From: Lysinibacillus xylanilyticus | GTDB taxonomy: Bacteria; Bacillota; Bacilli; Bacillales_A; Planococcaceae | Assembly (NCBI RefSeq): GCF_001183605.1 | Contig: NZ_LFXJ01000005.1 | Span: 992,001-1,056,000 of the forward strand | Reading direction: 5' to 3' | DNA: 64,000 bases | Part shown: positions 35,260 through 42,961 of the stretch, one piece after another | How positions within the stretch are numbered: position 1 is the stretch's first letter | How the letters are laid out: each line of letters begins with the position of its first letter | The notes under the pieces: model-generated | Told to the model about the DNA's origin: nothing | Seen by the model: the letters and a program-made list of their open reading frames with translations, nothing else | Databases searched by the model: none | Program-made: the position numbers and the translations under genes

Positions 35260-35853
35260 ATGAACGAGAACGAATTTTATGTTTATCATATCGTTACTAG
35301 GAATAAAATGAGCACGGGGCAGATAATTAACTTTGACAAGAGCCAAAAAAACACCTTATATAGCTTCTTTTTTGAAAAGGAACAATTGAACTCTAAAGGT
35401 GAAGACTTTATTAAGATTTTATACGGTCATTATACAAATGAGGGCTTGAACATTAGTAAAGAGAATGCCGAAATAGCTATTAAGTATGTAGGACAAACAA
35501 TCAGAGCTATTAGAGAAGTGATAGTAGAAATGGTTAGACTACAAGAACATCCTGAATATCCTTCAAGATTGTCTTGCTTATACGCTGCTAAAAGCTATGA
35601 AGACGCTTTAAAATGGAAAGAAATTTTTGATTCATACAATCGAAATGTTTTGCAGATTGTTAAACTTCGAGTTAGTGGGAATTATTTTGAAGGTGATGCA
35701 AACCTTTTACCAAAGGAGGATGGGGTTCCTTTCTCTCAAAAAATTGAACAGGCAAGGGAATATTGGGAGGGTAATGTTAAAAACGAGCTTACTGAAGTTT
35801 TGATAAACGGAAAAATTGAAGTGCTAGAAATTATTGATGATTTCTCATCTTAA
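35260..35853 (+). CDS. DUF2441-like protein
   Basis: 197 residues from ATG 35260, chosen for the preceding TAGGGGGCAG. The motifs [20 protein letters not shown] at the start, [20 protein letters not shown] in the middle and [20 protein letters not shown] later match the DUF2441 family of bacilli as I remember it. No function is established. It is a single-gene cassette. Confidence 0.65.
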   Translation: MNENEFYVYHIVTRNKMSTGQIINFDKSQKNTLYSFFFEKEQLNSKGEDFIKILYGHYTNEGLNISKENAEIAIKYVGQTIRAIREVIVEMVRLQEHPEYPSRLSCLYAAKSYEDALKWKEIFDSYNRNVLQIVKLRVSGNYFEGDANLLPKEDGVPFSQKIEQAREYWEGNVKNELTEVLINGKIEVLEIIDDFSS

Positions 35854-35907
35854 ATTTTGGGAAAGTCGTTAAAGGTATGAATGAGGTGATATTGTATAAT
35901 AAGGGAT

Positions 35908-35975
35908 TTGTTCAACTAACGGAGGCGTTTATGAGTATACATTAATTATCTTGTTCAATTAACGCCGCCGTTAGC
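35908..35975 (+). repeat. cores in both orientations
   Basis: TTCAACTAACGGAGGCG at 35912, then TTCAATTAACGCCGCCGTTAGCAC at about 35955, where a core and its reverse complement (CCGTTAG) meet. This is the only inverted core I noticed. Confidence 0.6.
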
Positions 35976-36060
35976 ACAATAAAAAAATGACCGCCACTTA
36001 AAAAGATTAGCTTTTTTGTGCTCATATTCGAGAAAAAAGAACTAATTTTCAAGAAGGATT

Positions 36061-36469
36061 TCAATTTTCAATGATAGGATTTTTTATCTCTAATTCCATC
36101 TTTAAATCAGCTTCCAAATATTTGTCATCATTTAATGAAACAAATGAAAAGCCGAATTTTTTATATAGTTCTATTGCAGCAGTCAGTTTATGGTTTGTAT
36201 AGAGTATAATTTTGTTTGCACCTTCTAACTTTGCTACCTCTATACATTTGTCCATCTAATTTTATTAATGATACTGTTCCCACTATTTCATTTTTGTATT
36301 TAGCAAAGAAAATAAAACCTCCACAATTTAAAACAACTTCTTCTGGATTATTTATAATTCTTTCATCCTCAGGCTCAACGCTAACATATTTTTCAAGCCA
36401 TTCATATGAAAGTCTTTTTAAATCTTCTTTGTATTCACTATCGTATGGAACAATCAATACTTCTGCCAT
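36061..36469 (-). pseudogene. GNAT acetyltransferase with an internal deletion
   Basis: The N-terminal part (MAEVLIVPYDSEYKEDLKRL to EIVGTVSLIKLDG) and C-terminal part (MDKCIEVAKLEGANKIILY to the stop) are in different frames and join at about 36240. The block that should hold the acetyl-CoA loop (RxxGxG/A) is absent, so a deletion of roughly 60-70 bases is likely. The GATGGA at the joint could be a remnant of a short direct repeat. The N-terminal half keeps a good ribosome site (AGGAGGTTTTTAAT). Confidence 0.75.
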
Positions 36470-36735
36470 ATTAAAAACCTCCTAAATGATAAATAGTTAC
36501 GTTCTATTCAACGATTCACTAATTGCCAATCTGATTAAATATTTTGTTTCATTCACGTTAGTCGAATGGCGTATGGAATAATTTACACATACTATACTTT
36601 ATTATATATTTTCAGATTATAAGCACAAATAAAAGCTGAACCAATAACAAAATTAGTTCAGGTTAATTATCATGTTGGATACTGTTCTCTTAAGTACATT
36701 ATTTAACTCTTTACGTTTAATAAAAACCAGTTTTC
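36470..36735. other. short gap, nothing recognised
   Basis: An AGCTGAACC...GGTTAA-like weak hairpin near 36631-36665 may end the LysE transcript. Confidence 0.3.
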
Positions 36736-37338
36736 TTATAGTAAACCACTAAGAAGATAGAGAGCTGTTGCCCAAATAAAAATCGCTGAGCATTTATTAA
36801 AAATGTTCATAAGCTTCCCAGAGCTATCAAGTCTTTTCAAGGATGCGCCAGCGAGGATAAGACCGAAAAACCATAACCAAGAAATCAAAACACATGCTGC
36901 AGTGAACAACATTTGCTCCGTCCCACTATATTTTAAAGCACTCGTCCCGATAACGCCTATTGTATCTAAAATGGCATGTGGATTTAAGAGAGAGACAGAA
37001 ACCGCAAATAAAATTTGTTTCTTTACAGGAAGTGCTTCGTTATTATCGGTAGATGCCGGATTTGAGCGCCAAATTGAATAGCCCATATAAAGTAAGAAAA
37101 GTATCCCAACACTCATCAAGGCGATACGTAACCACTCAAATTGCAACACAATTACAGATAAACCGAATACCGCAAGTAGTATCAGAAGCGTATCACAAAT
37201 TGAGGCAGTGATACTGGCGGGTAAGGCACGAACTAATTGTGGTTGTGTTGCACCTTGAGAAAAGACAAAGACATTTTGTACACCTAAGGGTAGAATAAGT
37301 CCAAATGCTAAAATCATTCCATGTAGAAATGCTTCCAA
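36736..37338 (-). CDS. LysE/ArgO-type amino-acid exporter
   Basis: 200 residues from TTG 37338. The in-frame GTG at 37356 lies in the ribosome site itself (AAAGGAGGAATTACA), so TTG is the better start. The family signature LILPLGVQNVFVFSQGA follows the first helix, and NPHAILDTIGVIG marks the second repeat. Six hydrophobic helices are expected, and the length matches LysE (about 200). It is predicted to export a basic or other amino acid through the cytoplasmic membrane. Divergent from a MocR-type regulator, which probably controls it. Confidence 0.85.
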   Translation of the reverse strand: MEAFLHGMILAFGLILPLGVQNVFVFSQGATQPQLVRALPASITASICDTLLILLAVFGLSVIVLQFEWLRIALMSVGILFLLYMGYSIWRSNPASTDNNEALPVKKQILFAVSVSLLNPHAILDTIGVIGTSALKYSGTEQMLFTAACVLISWLWFFGLILAGASLKRLDSSGKLMNIFNKCSAIFIWATALYLLSGLL

Positions 37339-37449
37339 TGTAATTCCTCCTTTCACTAAACATTTTAGATATGTTATAACTAAAAGAAAACGACCAATTG
37401 GATGGTTTTTAAGCCACCCAATTTTGAATGTTAGAGGTGGATGATAAGA

Positions 37450-38877
37450 ATGAAATGGCAGCCAAGTAGAAAGGATGAATTGACATTACAGCAGCAAATT
37501 ATTCAGTGGGTTACTAAGCATATAGAACGTGGAGATTGGGTGGCAGGAACAAAACTACCGACACAAAGACAGCTAGCTATGCAATTTGGGGTCAATCGCA
37601 GTACCGTTCAGCAGGCATTAGAAGAGTTAAAGGCAGCTGGAATATTGGAATCGAAAGTAGGCTCAGGTATTTATGTGGCTGATAATTCCTGGGATTCATT
37701 AATGACACAAACACAACCAAATTGGCAAAAGTACATAGACACAAGTCTCCATAAGCCCAATTATCATACCATTCAATTAATCAATGAATACGAGCAGCGG
37801 GATGATGTCATTCGATTGGGAACTGGAGAGCTTGCCCCAAGTTTATTGCCGACCGCTGAAATTGAAGCGTCTTTGAAAGAGCTCTCTTTGCAGCCAAAAG
37901 CTTTAGGCTATTCATCACCGCAAGGTAGCGATAAACTTCGTGAAGCGATTTGTGAATACGTGAAAAAAAGGGGGATCCATGTAAAGCCGCAAAATGTTTG
38001 TATTGTATCTGGCGCACTTCAAGCATTGCAGTTGATTGCTGTTGGACTACTTGAACAAGGTTCAATTGTATTCCAGGAACAGACGTCGTATTTAAATTCA
38101 GTCCATCCTTTTCAGTCTGTTGGTATGCAAATGATAGCTATCGATCGTAATGAACAGCTCGCGCAAATATTGGCTCAGCGGAAAAGAAAAAGGCAGGCTG
38201 TATTTTATGCTGTTCCAACGTTAAACAATCCAACTGGTGGGGTGTGGACGTCGTTTGAAAAAAGACAACTTTATCAAGCTTGTAAAGCGTCTCGCATTCC
38301 CATCATCGAGGATGATGTCTACCATGAATTGCTCTTTGAAGCGGTAACGGCACCAATTAAATCAATGGATGATAGCGGGCAAGTCCTTTATATTGGGAGT
38401 GTCTCGAAAACATTAAGCCCCGGACTTCGTATAGGCTGGTTAATTGGTCCAACTACAGTTATTGAGCGGTTAGCAGATATAAAAATGCAAACAGATTACG
38501 GATCAAGCGCAATCTCACAGGAAATTGTGCTACATTGGCTGCAATCTGGCAAGTATGAAAAGCATATTAAGAGTTTGCGGAAAGAATTATTACGGAGAGC
38601 CAATTTTGTTGAGGGTATATTACAAGAGAGATTTACGGAAATGGCTAGTTGGGATAAGCCGAAAGGTGGCTTTTATATTTGGTTAAAGTTTCATGAGCCA
38701 ATCGTTGATAAAGAGTTATTTACCAAGCTATTACAACGACAAGTTCTCATTAATCCTGGTTATATTTACGATCCTCAAGATACGCAGCATATTCGATTAT
38801 CATATGCTTATGCAACATATGAAGAGTTGGAAAAAGGATTAAAAATCTTATTTGATGTTGTCAAAAAAAGTAAATAG
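37450..38877 (+). CDS. MocR-family regulator (GntR HTH fused to aminotransferase)
   Basis: 475 residues from ATG 37450; GAGGTGG ends 9 bases upstream, while ATG 37441 is too close to it. The N-terminal GntR-type winged helix (KLPTQRQLAMQFGVNRSTVQ) is followed by a class I aminotransferase-like domain: ALGYSSPQGSDKLRE, NNPTGG and the PLP lysine in GSVSKTLSPGLRIGW. MocR proteins sense PLP or amino-acid ligands. The head-to-head layout with lysE suggests control of the exporter. Confidence 0.85.
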   Translation: MKWQPSRKDELTLQQQIIQWVTKHIERGDWVAGTKLPTQRQLAMQFGVNRSTVQQALEELKAAGILESKVGSGIYVADNSWDSLMTQTQPNWQKYIDTSLHKPNYHTIQLINEYEQRDDVIRLGTGELAPSLLPTAEIEASLKELSLQPKALGYSSPQGSDKLREAICEYVKKRGIHVKPQNVCIVSGALQALQLIAVGLLEQGSIVFQEQTSYLNSVHPFQSVGMQMIAIDRNEQLAQILAQRKRKRQAVFYAVPTLNNPTGGVWTSFEKRQLYQACKASRIPIIEDDVYHELLFEAVTAPIKSMDDSGQVLYIGSVSKTLSPGLRIGWLIGPTTVIERLADIKMQTDYGSSAISQEIVLHWLQSGKYEKHIKSLRKELLRRANFVEGILQERFTEMASWDKPKGGFYIWLKFHEPIVDKELFTKLLQRQVLINPGYIYDPQDTQHIRLSYAYATYEELEKGLKILFDVVKKSK

Positions 38878-39021
38878 AAATCTTCAATATGGAACATTCA
38901 ACGTACCCTTCACAGTTGTAAAGAATCCGTCAAAATGAATTGTACAATTTGAAATCAAAAGAAATTGTGTGTTAATCCCTAAAAAAACTGACAACATCAG
39001 TTGTCAGTAAAAAGAATGATA

Positions 39022-39438
39022 CTACTTACCTTTATGTTTATTTTTAGACTTTTGAACTTTGATATTCCGAATATATTCTTTGCGTTCTTCTTTAAATCGT
39101 TTACAGGTAACAGATTTTTCTTTTTTTCTAAGTGCCAATTCTGCTTTTATAGCTTCTTCGGCCTTAGAGGTGATACTTGGATTTCTTAGTTCTTTTGCAA
39201 CTTTTCTTTGAAGCCTTTTAGGGTTGATTTTCTTCATTTTAACTTGTTGGATAGGTATTCCATCATGTTTATCATTATTTTTGATAAAATCCAACAAATT
39301 ATTATTTACAAAATCAAAGACTTCTTGATCTTTAGGTTCATTCCCGAAAGTATACTTGTAAGCTTTGTATTTGTTTTCAGAAATGTTTTCTATTAGCCCT
39401 ATATAAAATTGGCCATCATAAAAAATGGTTAGTTTCAT
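39022..39438 (-). CDS. yjdF: YjdF-family protein
   Basis: 138 residues matching YjdF (DUF2992): the start MKLTIFYDGQFYIGLIE, a KAYKYTFGNEPKDQEVFDFV segment and a very basic C-terminal third (RKEKSVTCKRFKEERKEYI). The function is unknown, but the gene is known in bacilli for a leader riboswitch that binds azaaromatic compounds. A structured leader is present here too. ATG 39438 follows GAGGAGGGACCTACT. Confidence 0.75.
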   Translation of the reverse strand: MKLTIFYDGQFYIGLIENISENKYKAYKYTFGNEPKDQEVFDFVNNNLLDFIKNNDKHDGIPIQQVKMKKINPKRLQRKVAKELRNPSITSKAEEAIKAELALRKKEKSVTCKRFKEERKEYIRNIKVQKSKNKHKGK

Positions 39439-39550
39439 AGTAGGTCCCTCCTCATATTAAAATCGAATGATGGACATCCCGAGGAGGGAAAGGTTACTGA
39501 CATCAAATTTATGATGCATCCGGACTACCAACCGAATCGTGTTTTTTCAT
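39439..39550 (-). promoter_or_regulatory. structured yjdF leader that can hide the ribosome site
   Basis: On the minus strand, CCCTCCTC (plus 39481-39488) is the exact complement of GAGGAGGG (plus 39446-39453), the ribosome site just before ATG, so folding would block translation. Upstream lies a conserved-looking stretch, ATTCGGTTGGTAGTCCGGATGCA. The gene identity makes a yjdF-type riboswitch likely; the full consensus could not be checked. Confidence 0.6.
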
Positions 39551-39685
39551 TCAAGTTGTATTATAAACGATTTGTTATTATTTGTAATGGGGAATTTGCG
39601 CTGGTATCAATGAATTGTTGATAAGAATTTATCAAGCTATTGCGTCGACAAGTCTCATTAATCTTGTGTATATCTACGATCCGGT
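39551..39685. other. fragment resembling the MocR gene's 3' end
   Basis: About 39631-39686 (AAGCTATTGCGTCGACAAGTCTCATTAATC) resembles 38730-38770 in the MocR gene (AAGCTATTACAACGACAAGTTCTCATTAATC), and both continue with TATATYTACGATCC. It is a short duplicated remnant. Confidence 0.55.
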
Positions 39686-40294
39686 TTAATGTTTAACTCT
39701 TATTAAATTGTATTTGAATAATAGTGTCATGCCGATATTCATGAAAAAATGTACCAGAAATGGTACTAAAATATTGTTTGTTTCAAAATATATCCATCCG
39801 AATATTAAACTTGGAACGGTTATATTTATTAACATAATAGGTTTTTTGAAGTATCGAGTATGCATCCCTAAGAACAGTAAAGTAGTTATTATTATTGCGG
39901 TCCACTGGTGTTCTAGAAATACAAGAAGTAAATTTTGAATAATTCCCCTAAACAAAATTTCTTCAAATAACGCCCCTATCAACATAAAGGCAACAATAAT
40001 TAACAACGAATAGTCTTGAAAACTCTTGTTTGTTTCGTCTATGTATTTCGAGGGGATATACAATGTTAAAATTACGCCAAACAAAAGTAGACCGAATGAA
40101 GCGAGAACTACATTCAATACCATTGTGAATGGCTGATTAAATGCTAGAAAATTTTCTATTGTGAATACATCATAAACGATAAGAGCGAAAATGATAGCTA
40201 CACAAACAAATGAAAAAGAAGAGGATACAAAAATAGCGTCTTTTGGGCTGAAATCCTTCTTTGTCTTTTGGGGTTTGTCTTTTATATGCTGCAT
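39686..40294 (-). CDS. CPBP-family intramembrane metalloprotease
   Basis: 202 residues, largely hydrophobic with six or seven helices. The family motifs are EEILFRGIIQ (EExxxR), FLGMHTRY (FxxxH) and VPFLVHFFMN (HxxxN). CPBP proteases cleave substrates inside the membrane; some protect against bacteriocins or process peptides. ATG 40294 follows AGGAAAGAT. A long perfect hairpin lies directly upstream. Confidence 0.85.
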   Translation of the reverse strand: MQHIKDKPQKTKKDFSPKDAIFVSSSFSFVCVAIIFALIVYDVFTIENFLAFNQPFTMVLNVVLASFGLLLFGVILTLYIPSKYIDETNKSFQDYSLLIIVAFMLIGALFEEILFRGIIQNLLLVFLEHQWTAIIITTLLFLGMHTRYFKKPIMLINITVPSLIFGWIYFETNNILVPFLVHFFMNIGMTLLFKYNLIRVKH

Positions 40295-40304
40295 ATCTTT
40301 CCTT

Positions 40305-40345
40305 CTTTCTGCTACAATATTTTACCATAATATTGTAGCAGAAAG
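40305..40345. promoter_or_regulatory. 17-bp perfect inverted repeat upstream of the CPBP gene
   Basis: Bases 40305-40321 and 40329-40345 are exact reverse complements with a 7-base loop, ending 11 bases from the ATG. On the minus strand it lies between a possible promoter and the ribosome site. There is no T run after it, so an operator or a translation-control hairpin is more likely than a terminator. Confidence 0.6.
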
Positions 40346-40572
40346 TAAAGCCTTTGTTTAAGAGGATTTTTCAGATATGGAGCGGGGGTAAGATTATTTT
40401 TATGTTAATTAAATATTATCAAATTCATATTTTCCCAAATTGGTAAAGAGAAGCAAATTGTTAACCGAAAGAAAAGGTTTTACGAATCTTGCTCAGATAT
40501 GGCTAGAAGGTTGTCTTCAGTGCTATTAGGGTAGAACAGTCCCTGATACATCAGAAGTTTATTACAAATTGA
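40346..40572. other. gap, decayed sequence
   Basis: No intact ORF. It should contain the CPBP promoter. Confidence 0.3.
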
Positions 40573-40835
40573 TTAATTCTTAATCCAAGTAAGTAATCTT
40601 ACAATTTGAAATGGGTCATACCAAGCAATGATGAAACTACAAAAGAAAAATGTTACAACAGGAAAAAACTTATATTTTCCCTGTTCGCTTTTAAATACAG
40701 CTCCAAGACTTAACAATAAACTTACAAATAATGAACCGAATCCAGATATCATAAAAATTTAGTTGAATAAATGTAAGAGAAACTCAATACAACAGCACCG
40801 ATTATTGCGAAAATAATAGATAGTTTGCTAAACAT
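40573..40835 (-). pseudogene. small membrane protein gene, apparently frameshifted
   Basis: ATG 40835 (ribosome site AAGGGAGC) opens a 28-codon hydrophobic frame (FSKLSIIFAIIGAVVLSFSY) that stops at TGA overlapping an ATG at 40752. That ATG opens a 59-codon hydrophobic frame (SGFGSLFVSLLLSLGAVF, then KFFPVVTFFFCSFIIAWYDP). The overlap ATGA could be translational coupling of two peptides, but the combined size and topology fit one three-helix protein with a frameshift. Confidence 0.5.
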
Positions 40836-40961
40836 TTAAAAGCTCCCTTCGGAAAAAAAGGAATTTCCAATTTATTGTAACAAACTTTTTTTAATAATTC
40901 CTTCGTGAGTTACAGAAAAAGTTATGAGAATTAGTCTAAGGAAAATGTACAGAAGTTCCGG

Positions 40962-41132
40962 TTAGTTTTTGTTCATTTGCTTCTTACCAGTTTCAATGCC
41001 AACTTCATATATAAAGAGGATCATAATAAAGAATAACGTAATTTTTATAGACGATTTAGCTGACCAAAAGCCCAAATAATACATGAACACAAGAAAGATA
41101 GATAAAAGCGTTTTAACAATCTTTAGAGTCAT
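40962..41132 (-). CDS. small membrane protein
   Basis: 56 residues from ATG 41132, which has a good ribosome site (TAGGAGGTATCACA). There are two hydrophobic stretches (about residues 6-24 and 29-43) and a charged end (GIETGKKQMNKN). The family is unknown. Confidence 0.55.
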   Translation of the reverse strand: MTLKIVKTLLSIFLVFMYYLGFWSAKSSIKITLFFIMILFIYEVGIETGKKQMNKN

Positions 41133-41235
41133 TGTGATACCTCCTAACATTAGGGTTGTTGGAAATAAAAGGATAACACGATCAGAAAGTTAATAGAACT
41201 ATGAATTGATTCATTTACTGACCAAATGAAAAAAA

Positions 41236-41257
41236 AGAGCGATTAAAACATCGCTCT
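41236..41257 (-). terminator. terminator for a minus-strand transcript
   Basis: AGAGCGAT at 41236-41243 and ATCGCTCT at 41250-41257 form the stem; A8 on the left gives a U tract on the minus strand. It lies 31 bases past the small ORF at 41288-41368. Confidence 0.75.
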
Positions 41258-41287
41258 AAAATCTAATTTATTTATTAATTAACTTTT

Positions 41288-41368
41288 TTAAAATGTAAAT
41301 TTGTTGAATATGCAACTGACGAAAATAAAGACAGCCTATAGTAAAGCTGGAATTGATGCTCCATACAT
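41288..41368 (-). pseudogene. 26-codon hydrophobic ORF with an internal TAG
   Basis: ATG 41368 after GAGGAGTTGTTCC starts MYGASIPALL, meets TAG (41336-41338), and continues in frame with AVFIFVSCIFNKFTF to TAA. The ribosome site in front and the terminator behind suggest a former peptide gene spoiled by one change. Confidence 0.45.
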
Positions 41369-41880
41369 CGGAACAACTCCTCATTTTAATCTTTATTATA
41401 ATATGAAAAGCTACAGCCTTTGAACACACTACAGCTCAGATTTGAAAGAGAATGAACTTACATTTGATGAAGGGTTTGTGGTTTTTAGATACTGAACAAT
41501 ACTAGAAAAATTTATATAATGGTGGGATAGCAAACTGCAAAACGTTTGGGGCGATGCATAAGGTAAGCTATCCCGAAGTAAATATATGTAAAATTATTCG
41601 AGAACATTCCAACTGTGAATATGTTAGAAAAAGGATTTAAAATGACAAGGGCTATTACTAAACAAACTTATAGGGAGGCGTTAGGTTAAAGCATTGTACA
41701 TATTCAAGATTGTTGCTATTCAAGAGCAGTTTCAATAAGGTGTTGTTTATAGCGAAAATTTTTCATATAATTTTCTTTAAAGTTAAAAATTTCCTAACCA
41801 TCTATTCTATAGAAGACATTAATTTGTGTATTTGGCGATGAATCGCCCGACATCTCAAATATTAGAGAGGATACGTTACG
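41369..41880. other. gap, no gene recognised
   Basis: GGGATAGC at 41524-41531 is complementary to GCTATCCC near 41568, making a 37-base-loop hairpin. I see no known riboswitch pattern. The 3' part holds the promoter region of the methyltransferase gene. Confidence 0.35.
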
Positions 41881-42612
41881 TTGGAATTTAAAGGATATAG
41901 CGTTTACGATCAAACGGATTTTTTTAAAAATTACATGAATAGAAGAAACAGAAATGATAGTCCAAATAATGCCATTGAAGGACCGATAATCTATGAATTA
42001 ATTGGGAGCTTTCAAGATAGTTGCGTTTTAGATTTAGGGTGTGGTGATGCATCATTCGGAAAAGAACTATTACATTTAGGAGCAAAAAAGTACACAGGAG
42101 TGGAAGGTTCGGAACAAATGGTGGAAGTGGCAAGCTCTAACATACTTGAACAAAACGGGACAATACACTTTGAAACAATGGAGTCTTATGATTACCCAAA
42201 AGAGGCATTTGATCTTGTAACATCTCGATTTGCTATCCATTATGTTTCAGACATTAACCGCCTGTTTCAAGATGTTTATAAAACACTTAAAGAAAACGGA
42301 AGATTTGTTTTTAGTATCCAGCATCCGCTTACAACTTCGTCATTTGCTAGTAAGCAAACTGGGGATAAACGCGGTAATTGGATCGTCGATGACTATTTCC
42401 GTGAGGGGGAAAGAAAAGAGCCTTGGATTGATCAAATAGTGGTTAAGTATCATCGTACAATCGAACATTATTTTATAGCACTTAAGCAAGCTGGCTTTTC
42501 GGTTCTAGATTTACGTGAAGGTACACCAAAGCGTGAGCATTTTAGTAGTGAAGATGAATTTGTTAGAAGACAACGAATTCCAATTGTACTTGCTTTTTCG
42601 TGTGTGAAGTAA
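41881..42612 (+). CDS. class I SAM-dependent methyltransferase
   Basis: 243 residues from TTG 41881. Motif I is VLDLGCGDASFGKELL, followed by YTGVEGSEQMVEVA (motif II), FDLVTSRFAIHYV (post-II) and LKENGRFVFSIQHPL (motif III). It is a small-molecule methyltransferase fold of unknown substrate. The upstream GAGAGGATACG provides a moderate ribosome site. It is the last single-gene unit of the array. Confidence 0.85.
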   Translation: MEFKGYSVYDQTDFFKNYMNRRNRNDSPNNAIEGPIIYELIGSFQDSCVLDLGCGDASFGKELLHLGAKKYTGVEGSEQMVEVASSNILEQNGTIHFETMESYDYPKEAFDLVTSRFAIHYVSDINRLFQDVYKTLKENGRFVFSIQHPLTTSSFASKQTGDKRGNWIVDDYFREGERKEPWIDQIVVKYHRTIEHYFIALKQAGFSVLDLREGTPKREHFSSEDEFVRRQRIPIVLAFSCVK

Positions 42613-42631
42613 ATAAATATCCTAATATTGA

Positions 42632-42715
42632 TGAACTAACGGAGGAAGATTATTGTGTTGCATAGGCAGCTTTTTTTATTGAACTAGCGGTGCGGTTTAG
42701 GTGATTTAGTCGTTG
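42632..42715 (+). repeat. modules E + F, right end of the array
   Basis: CTAACGGAGGAAG, shortened E hairpin (TTGCATAGGCAGC with T7), then GAACTAGCGGTGCGGTTTAGG. These are the last cores seen in the window. Confidence 0.7.
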
Positions 42716-42833
42716 TTCATTATTTTCGCTTTTATTACACCAATTGAAGTGAACGGAACCTCAGAAACTGGGGACATTGTGATCATTTTACTAATAATTG
42801 CTTCATTTCTAACTGCAATCATAAAGAATTAAG
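42716..42833 (+). pseudogene. 3' fragment of a small membrane protein gene
   Basis: A frame without a start reads FIIFAFITPIEVNGTSETGD, then a hydrophobic segment IVIILLIIASFLTAIIKN to TAA. It abuts module F on its left, so its 5' end was probably lost at that junction. Confidence 0.5.
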
Positions 42834-42961
42834 AGCTACAGAAATTTATTTAACAGCAACATCCTCTGCTATCCTTGCAACTAGGCTGAAAGGAAAAGAA
42901 TAATCCTAGTTAAGGTACCATACATATTGAAATAACGATTTCTTTATGAAGAGGTGAATAA

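Larger units (their letters stand above)
3550..42720 (+). repeat. mosaic-repeat (cassette-like) region, whole extent
   Basis: Seven or more short modules (A to G, I) recur in the gaps. A: TTTGTGAATAAATGTACTTAAA. B: GCGATTGTTCAATTAGAGC. C: AACAATCGGGCGCGATTG. D: AACTCCCATGAAAGAACG to CATGGATGG. E: hairpin GAGCTGCATAGACAGCTC. F: CTAACGGGGCAGTTTAGTTG. G: GCAAGAGTTAAACAAGGTG. Nearly all begin or end at CTAACGG or a one-base variant, and all but one core point the same way. Exact core positions include 9007, 9616, 12010, 12071, 15166, 22156, 25760, 26664, 26792, 29128, 30241, 31392, 32085, 32787, 34511, 35916 and 42636. Confidence 0.85.

Noticed and set aside
41524..41575. Riboswitch upstream of the methyltransferase
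   Set aside because: Only one hairpin is visible and it lies 300 bases from the start, with no known consensus.
3550..42720. Classical integron
   Set aside because: No attC-type GTTRRRY/RYYYAAC pairs at the cores and no integron-type integrase. Only half a XerC/D-like recombinase is present.
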